64,000 bases of DNA from Ambrosia x helenae (Eukaryota > Streptophyta > Magnoliopsida > Asterales > Asteraceae): assembly GCA_030844895.1 (NCBI GenBank), contig CM061226.1:97625292-97689291 (forward strand), written 5' to 3'. This document shows positions 57,691 through 64,000 of this stretch, one piece after another (position 1 is the stretch's first letter; each line of letters opens with the position of its first letter). Under the pieces are notes generated by a model. That model saw only the letters and a program-made list of their open reading frames with translations. It had not been told where the DNA came from and did no database searches. A program made the translations under genes and the position numbers.

Positions 57691-58868
57691 AAGTTGGTCC
57701 ACGGATTGCTTCTCCCAAGATATACTTCACACTCTTTTCCCTATTATCTCTCCTTCTCTCTTCTCGTGAACCAACACATAAAAACAAATCTCTGATTCAC
57801 TCTCTCTTTCTCCAAGAATTAATCTCACTTTTTTCTCTTATCAATTCAACTTCACTCTCTCTTCAATACAAACTCTATCTCTCTCTATCGCTTAAAACTC
57901 TGTCTCTCTCTCAACAACAACAAACAAACAACTTTACTCTCTCTCTAATACGCACTCGATTTATGTACAGATCAGATATGGTGGAACCCTTTACGTTTGC
58001 TATCTCACTCTTTTATGAAGAAGACAACAACCTTGGTTGTTGATGCGTCTTGTGTCCAAACAAAATTAAGAGGTGTCCGACTTGCAGGTTAGTGACAGGT
58101 TGGGGTTGGAGTTTTCTGGGTTGGAAGGTGTTTGGATGATGTGTTGTCGGGTTGTGGTGGTGACGATGGCGAGTTGAATGAGCAGAGGGTCGTGGGTTTT
58201 CCGGGTTGTTCTCTGCTGTGTCCGGGTTGGGTCTGGGTTACAGTCACGAACGGTGTCGGGTGGTGGTGATGGGGCTGTGGCGGTGGAGTACGGTGGTTGT
58301 TGATGTCCGACGAAAATGAAGTTTCCAGGTGGGTTATGGAATATGGCGGAATACGGTGATGGAGGTGTAGATGGTGGATCGGGTCAGATCTGTTTGCTCG
58401 GGTGATGACGGAAGTGGTTGTAGAGATCGTTTTGTGGCCGGCAGTGGGTTTCCGGCGAAAAGGTGAGTGTGTTTCCAACTTCTGATGGGTTTGGGTTTCG
58501 GTCCGGTCGTTTCAGGTTCCCGGTGAAATTTTCCGAGTGGATCTGCTGTGTTCGAGTGAAGGTTGAGTCCGGGTTCAAGTGTTCGACGAGAAAAAGGCTG
58601 AGTTCGATGAAGCTCCGATGAGTTCGACCTCGAGTGGATGTTGAGTTCGACCTGGGTGTTCGATGCCAGAGCTGAGTTCGACTTGGGTTTCTGAGTTCGA
58701 CTCTGAGTTCGACCTGGGTCTCCGAGTTCGATGTGACGTGGACTGAGTTCGAGTACAGATCTGAATTCGACCTGTTGTGTTCTCGAGGTGACAAGCTGTT
58801 CTCGAGTAGGCTCTAGCTTCTATATTGTTCCCAAACAGATCTGCTTCCTATTGATTGTAGTTGACAGC

Positions 58869-58872
<4 letters not shown>

Positions 58873-58912
<40 letters not shown>
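58873..58912. repeat. Poly-T tract
   Basis: About 40 T residues on the plus strand (poly-A in the sense of the element). Confidence 0.95.
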
Positions 58913-58918
<6 letters not shown>

Positions 58919-59304
58919 GACAGCTGTGTAGTTGAAATTTGGAGCACGATCTTTGATTTTTGATTGCTGATAATGTTCCCCTTTCCTTTTCCTTTTGAAT
59001 ATGTTGACCTTTCAAAATTAGATAATATGCTTGTTTACAAACTGAACACCTAAAAACTTGCAAACACAAACAAGATCAAACAGCCCTTTTTGAACCCTTT
59101 TCTTGGTGTTCTTCAAACCTTTTAACAATAATAAATCTGCCAACAAAACTTAATAACAAAAACGGATTAGAAAAATAAAATTATTGAACAAGATAGAGCA
59201 TACACCTGTAAAACCGAATAAACGCAGCAGCAAAAAGTCCTCTTTTGATCTTCGAATGATACCGAACCGAGCCTTCGAAAGACTTCTTAGGCTCTGATAC
59301 CAAT

Positions 59305-59681
59305 TGTTAGTCCAAGATCTTCTCTACCGGGTATCAAACAAACAATCGAGTGCGGAAAACAAGATTGAATGTGAAGAACAAAAGATTAACTCCGATGAAA
59401 AACACAAATAATCGTTGCTTTGTATTGCACACGGTATGAAAACCGTCGGGTACAATACACCAATCACCAATGATCTCTAGAGAAGCTCTCTAGAGATATA
59501 TGTTTTGTTTTTGTCAAATGAATGGTCTAACCCTAATCTGAACTAGAACATAACAATATATAGGATCCACTAAAGCTTTGGCCCACATGGCCTAACCCAA
59601 GTCCATTAACTAAACTAAGCCCAACTAACACAAATAGGCTTAATAAAGACAAGCGTAAACCTACTTAAATATAGCCCAACA
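59305..59681 (-). repeat. Right LTR of Copia element 2
   Basis: TGTTAGTCCAAG to AGCCCAACA, 377 bp, two differences from the left LTR by eye. Confidence 0.95.
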
Positions 59682-59960
59682 GTAACTAACATCAAAATCA
59701 ACCCACTTTTCCCGCCTAGGAGGGGTTATCTTAGCTCTATTGTACACCTAATGGAAAACATCTTCTTTAATCAACTCTACCCTCTTTCGAATTGGGATGA
59801 AGGTACCATCAAACACTTTAGCATTTTTGACCATCCATAATCTCCAAATGGTTACCATGGCAACATTAAGAACCAGTTTTCTATACCTTTCAGATCAGAT
59901 ATTTGGTGGATCAATGGGCACAGAAATTTTAATCCACACGAAAACATTTCACCATATACA
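59682..59960 (-). pseudogene. LINE C-terminal remnant
   Basis: Minus-strand LVLNVAMVTIWRLWMVKNAK, then VFDGTFIPIRKRVELIKEDV and NRAKITPPRREKWVDFDV, with stops, resembles the end of a plant L1-type LINE ORF2 (W...RN..VF). It was cut by Copia element 2; the tail continues at 52440-52640. Confidence 0.65.
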
Positions 59961-60411
59961 TCTAGCCCACAAGTATTAATTAAGTAAACGAGCTAGAGAC
60001 ATGTATTGACTTAATCTGACTATCATCAGTCACACTCCAAACTAAAAACTCAATAAAAGTAGGCTGCTAGTTGTAAGTGTTTTTAACTTCATTTTTATAA
60101 ACAGAGAATGGACCTTTGCGTTATATAGTTGAAAACATAGTACGCAATTTATTTTCCTAATAATCATGTGGGCTATTCTTTTCATAAGAAGATATATCAT
60201 CTTGAAACCTGAAAGTCTTATCGCAAAATTAAATCATTTTGAAAAATCCGGGTCTTGAATTTTAATAAAACACTACATTTTCTTGTTTCGGTTTAATGAC
60301 AAGATTATTGGCTCAACTTAATTGAGAAAGCACACAAGACCATACACTTCAACTGGTTCTATACCCGAACGGATTCCAACCAACTCCCGGTTGTTGACTC
60401 GTTGACTGAAT
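59961..60411. other. Intergenic DNA
   Basis: No gene or repeat boundary seen. Confidence 0.35.
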
Positions 60412-60681
60412 CGGAAAAAATATATTTTTTTAAACGGCCAACAAATCTATTCCGAGCACTCTCGAAGTACCCACTAGACAAAGGAGTACCCAGAGAGTAA
60501 CACAGGTCCACCAGTAAGTTCACACCAGTTCTCGGGGGAAACCCGCAGACCGAATGCCTATTGTGGTAAAACCCGGCCCACCAGCAGTATTTTGGTGCCG
60601 GTAGGACTCGAACTCCCCACCTCCCACAAGGAAAGCAAGGAGGGTACCACTCCACCATAAGGGGATTGGCCGGAAAAAATA
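60412..60681 (-). mobile_element. tRNA-derived SINE with 11-bp target duplication
   Basis: The body 60423-60670 (248 bp) reads on the minus strand with a tRNA-like head: A box TGGTGGAGTGG, B box GTTCGAGTCC about 45 bp later, then CCGGCACC. Flanks CGGAAAAAATA are identical at 60412-60422 and 60671-60681. The head resembles Au-type plant SINEs. No coding sequence. Confidence 0.85.
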
Positions 60682-60849
60682 ATTATAAGAGAATTCTAAT
60701 TTAGAATATTATTCACAAAAGGTAAGTAGTTAAAGATATTGCTAGCTTGAATTAGATAGATTATCTAGTTGGTTTATTTATTCTAAATAGAGTATGGGTT
60801 CTAATAAGTTTAGGATGTCGTTGTTGAAGAAACAACGAGCTATAATTAC

Positions 60850-61212
60850 CTCTACCGAGATGATTATGGTGTTGAACTCGTGGTTGCTGCATGGTATAAT
60901 CCTTTGCACACATTCGTGACTCGAACCGAACCTGAAAGAAAGCATCAAATGGGCCGTACGAAGGGAGGTGACTGCTAGGTAATCGCTATGATTCCAACGT
61001 ACGAGCACAAAAAATGGTGTTGGCTTGCTAAGTGTAACATAACATGTCCAGACAAGGAGGGGAAGCCTCCTTTATATAGAGCATGCATGGGCCTAACATC
61101 ACTAACCCATAACCACATCGGCTTAGGCCCGGGTTATGGGCCTGCTTCCCTTCGGCCCAATCAGTTGGGATAGGACCAAATAATTAGGATAAGACTGAGT
61201 CTAATTAATGCT

Positions 61213-61250
<38 letters not shown>

Positions 61251-61900
61251 TACCTATACGACCACGTGGCGCGGCAAGAGTGGTTGCAGGCGTGTACTTT
61301 CCTGACAACATCATTGTTTGACCTTCTAGAGGCGTCTGACGTGACGTCTGACGTAAAGCTGGACAGTACTCTTCGCAACATGTTGGAAGCAGAGGGGCTG
61401 CACCGTCACTGTTGGTGGTCATAGTTGTTGGCCAACCCTACCACGCGTCGTCTTTTGATTAGCCAGGCATGCGCCCAGGCTCTGACCGAATATTTCTGAA
61501 TCAATCTTTCATACGCAGCTGTACTTGCGTATGATGTTGTCTGATTCTCCTGCGCGTGTGTACCCGCACGAGGATTCTTTATTGACAACGTCGGTTGTCC
61601 TGCGGAGAGGCTGCATAGATGACTGATCCTGCCAAGGTGATACTCTGCAGAGCTTTGCCACCTTCTTCTCCTTGATTTTATTCTCAGCAATCATGGATTG
61701 CTCCGCTGAAGCTTTATAATTAAGTTGTTCCTGGGTTAGGGTCCTTATCCGCGCCAGGATTTGGGACCCTATCCATTTACTTGTTTATTTGGTGTGCTTT
61801 TCATTGTGAAAAATAAAAGAGTCGAACGAGTTCGTTCATTTAGTGTTTGCGTGTTTGATCAATGGCCTGTTTTTCAACAATTAATTACAATAAGTCCCCA
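60850..61900 (-). mobile_element. Degenerate LTR remnant, reverse orientation to 50751-51800
   Basis: On the minus strand: GGTGCAGCCCCTCTG (near 61400), a TATATAAAGGAGGCTTCCCC promoter-like unit near 61065-61085, and downstream GCAAAGGATTATACCATGCA near 60890-60905. The same three landmarks occur in the same order on the plus strand at about 51215, 51520 and 51765. The two remnants are therefore relatives in opposite orientation. Boundaries not defined. Confidence 0.55.
61215..61248. repeat. (AG)n microsatellite
   Basis: About 17 units, inside the LTR remnant. Confidence 0.95.
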
Positions 61901-62047
61901 TGCGGGCTACACCCGTAAAAAAAGATGGTGAAAGTCTATTAAAAATGATGATCGGAAGTGGCGATTAATGTGAGGGATTAATTGCAGCAGCATAGCATCG
62001 ACCATATTGAGGTGAATAGTAATTGGTATTTTATGATTGGGTAATTA

Positions 62048-63600
62048 CTACAAAAAGAGTTAATAGCCATTTTCGTGCATGAGGTTTAGGCACTTTTGCC
62101 ATTTCCATGCAAAAAAGTTTTTTTTTTTTTTTTCTCAATTGAACCATTGAGGTTTGTCAATTTTTTTGGCATTTCCATCCATTTCGTTAACTCCATCCAA
62201 TAGTGCTGTTAATTTTTTAGAAAGAGACCAAAGTACCCTTATTTATAAAGTATATAGTAACTATTTAAGAAAAATAAAAACTTACCTTATAAAATCCATA
62301 AAAAATAATAAGATATAAAAATATTACTTCCCTCCCTTTACCGCCACCCCCACCCTCACCCCCTCTCTCTCTCTCTCTTTCTGCATACACCAGACCCACC
62401 ACCATTCGCCACTTCTTGCAAACAACCACCCAACCTCATCTAGCTTCTCTTTTTACATATTTCTTTCCCTAATCTCCAAATCTAACACCGGTGATCACCA
62501 TCCGGGGAACCGACGACCATCCTTGTATATGGCCAAAAGTAACTGGTGACCATCCTCGTATATTGCAAAAAGAATCCGGCCAGAAGTACCTAATCACCCC
62601 AATTTCCTGCCAGCAAAATTTTCAAATTCAAAAGAAAATTAACCGCAAATATCATTAGAGGAATCATAGATTCGGTTGCCAAGATACTAAATACCATCGA
62701 TCTACAAATATCATTATGTAGAGAAATGGTCGAATGGACCCGGCTTGCTGCATTGTTTATGCATAGCAAGGAATATTCAGAAGCTTTGACCATCCTTTCG
62801 GGTTTGGTCAAAGTGGCGTGAAGACTAGATGACAAATTACTTCTTGTTGATATCGACTTACTGGAAGGTAAATTACACTTGATGGCGTGGGTCTATGTCA
62901 TTTTCATTTTACTAGAGAACGTGGGTGCTATCCCGACTATTCCTGATGTCTCATCCTCATTTTCATTTTACTAGAGAACGTTGGTCTATGTCAATTGAAC
63001 GGGTATTACAAAGCCTCATCCAGGTCCTAGAATTTACCAAAATAACAACTTTGAAAGTTTCAATATGAATAAAAATATCAATCGTGAATCATTCAAATGG
63101 GGATTCCTTGCTCAAAGATGTTCATTTTTACATGTATCATATATGTCAACACTTGATGGGGGTGGGGGTGTGGGTCTAAAAACCCCCAACCCCTTCTCTC
63201 TCTAATCGACAGTTTGTAAAGAAGATGAAGATGGATTTGTGGCTGAAATCTCCCAAAGAAGATGAAGATGCTGATGAGGCGGTTGTGTAGTTGTAATAGT
63301 ATCCAACAATGGACATTGTTAGTAGTGGCTGAGGATTCAGGTTAGAATTTGGGTGTGAAGAAGGGTTTCAGGTTACGCTGAATGAAAAAATTAAAATAAA
63401 ATGAAAGCAGAGAAAATTGGTAAAATGTCTAAAGTGTCTCTTAACTTAACGTTGAAAAGAAACGGAGTTAGCCATTTGGATGAAAATGGCAACAAAGTGA
63501 AAACCTTAAGGGTCCAGTTGCGAAAAAAAACTTTTTTGGATAGATGTGGTAAAAGCGTCCAAACCTTAGGGACGAAAATGACTATTAACTCCTACAGAAA
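62048..63600. mobile_element. Second Mutator-like non-autonomous element
   Basis: The element 62057-63591 (1,535 bp) begins GAGTTAATAGCCATTTTCG and ends CGAAAATGACTATTAACTC. The inverted repeats extend well over 100 bp. Flanks CTACAAAAA and CTACAGAAA are a 9-bp duplication with one mismatch. It belongs to the same style as 10813-12056, with a CT-rich stretch just inside the left repeat. No transposase; the interior short frames are not recognisable genes. Confidence 0.8.
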
Positions 63601-63784
63601 AGCAAGAAACACTGGAGCGGTAAATGGATTGGACGACATTTTGTTTAGTGATGAACTCTAGATAACGTTGTTTCGGATTTTATAATTATATTAACAAAGT
63701 TTAGAGTATCCTATTGTCTAGGGGCAACTTCAAACACGCCACAAGCCCACAAATACAATAGGTAAATAACTAGGCGAGAGAATC

Positions 63785-64000
63785 GCATGGTTGGTCCCTG
63801 TGGTTTACAAATATTGCACACTTGCTCTTTAGGCTTCAATAATTACACAGTTGATCCTTAGGGTTGTAAACTTATTACTTATATGGTCCAAATGTATCAA
63901 TTTTGTTACCGTGTTGGTCCTCTCCCCTAATGACTGTTAAAATTCTCTGTTAAATGAATATGAAATACCCATTTTGCCCTTATAAAAAATAAATATAAAG
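63785..64000. mobile_element. Start of another inverted-repeat element, cut by the window
   Basis: GGTTGGTCCCTGTGGTTTAC followed by TTGATCCTTAGGG and GTTAAATGAATATGAAATACC has the wording of further Mutator-like ends in this window (GTCC-TGAGGTTT, a GTTAA core). The right end is outside the window. Confidence 0.4.

Larger units (their letters stand above)
57441..59300. other. 5' leader of Copia element 2
   Basis: About 1.86 kb from the gag start to the primer-binding site with no supported coding sequence. It includes (ATT)n at 57638-57688, a T-run at 58873-58912, a CTCT-rich stretch at 57725-57950, and GAGTTCGACCTGGGT-type words repeated between about 58560 and 58770. Confidence 0.65.
52636..59686 (-). 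mobile_element. Copia-type element 2, two LTRs, gag present, pol deleted
   Basis: The element 52641-59681 (7,041 bp) has two 377-bp LTRs and perfect GTAAC duplications at 52636-52640 and 59682-59686. The primer-binding site beside the right LTR is TGGTATCAGAGCCTAAG on the minus strand (initiator tRNA-Met type), and the polypurine tract beside the left LTR is CCTAGGGGGATA. Gag occupies 54826-57440; a stub of protease follows; integrase, reverse transcriptase and RNase H are absent. By eye the LTRs differ at two positions. Confidence 0.93.

Noticed and set aside
58089..58794. His/Thr/Pro-rich minus-strand frames in the leader of Copia element 2
   Set aside because: Low-complexity complement of repeated GAGTTCGACCTGG words; no homology.
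60590..60660. Possible tRNA gene on the minus strand from A and B boxes
   Set aside because: No cloverleaf or CCA-end acceptor stem; flanking duplications and a 248-bp body show a SINE.

Overview
The window is nuclear DNA of a flowering plant. It is AT-rich and intron-containing, and it is dominated by LTR retrotransposons, Helitrons and small inverted-repeat elements. The repeat families and the style of the P450 and FLZ genes fit a eudicot, and an Asteraceae-type genome is my best guess; this is inference from family resemblance, not a search result. One 100-base run of N (26259-26358) is an assembly gap.

Layout. 1-7400: the 3' part of a large Ty3 element of the Tat lineage, with the end of pol on the plus strand, a five-exon antisense gene on the minus strand carrying a putative gypsy-type transposon domain, tandem repeats and a 3' LTR. 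7737-8826: an apparently intact two-exon FLZ zinc-finger gene, the only clearly complete host gene. 8827-16850: intergenic DNA with a Tourist-like MITE, a 1.2-kb Mutator-like element and two hAT-like MITEs. 16969-22900: Helitrons on the minus strand, one nested in another and one abutting; the larger carries three separate pieces of a cellulose-synthase-like D (CslD) gene and a CACTA end. 24285-26258: a broken poly(U)-specific endoribonuclease (EndoU) gene running into the gap. 26359-38740: a hAT-like element, then a LINE fragment split by a young Ty3 Tekay-type chromovirus (28193-38497, target duplication CACAC). 39603-43982: a solo LTR just upstream of the first visible exon of a CYP87-type cytochrome P450 gene; eight exons to the stop are present but I cannot find exon 1. 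44109-49845: a young Copia-type element (target duplication ATAAG) 126 bp past the P450 stop. 50750-52640 and 59682-61900: remnants of an LTR family in opposite orientations and a LINE tail, split by a second young Copia element (52641-59681, target duplication GTAAC) that has gag but no pol. 60423-60670: a tRNA-derived SINE. 62057-63591: a second Mutator-like element.

How it fits together. Host functions are a probable SnRK1-adaptor-type FLZ protein, a P450 with full catalytic motifs but no visible N-terminal exon, and decayed EndoU and CslD sequences. All three LTR elements with two LTRs have, by eye, about 99.4-99.5% LTR identity, so they are of similar recent age, yet each is defective: gag deletion, almost no pol, and pol deletion. 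No new defence or metabolic system is evident. The points most worth a second look are the Helitron gene capture, the antisense gene of the Tat element, the palindrome array inside the first Copia element, and the remodelling of the P450 locus by insertions.
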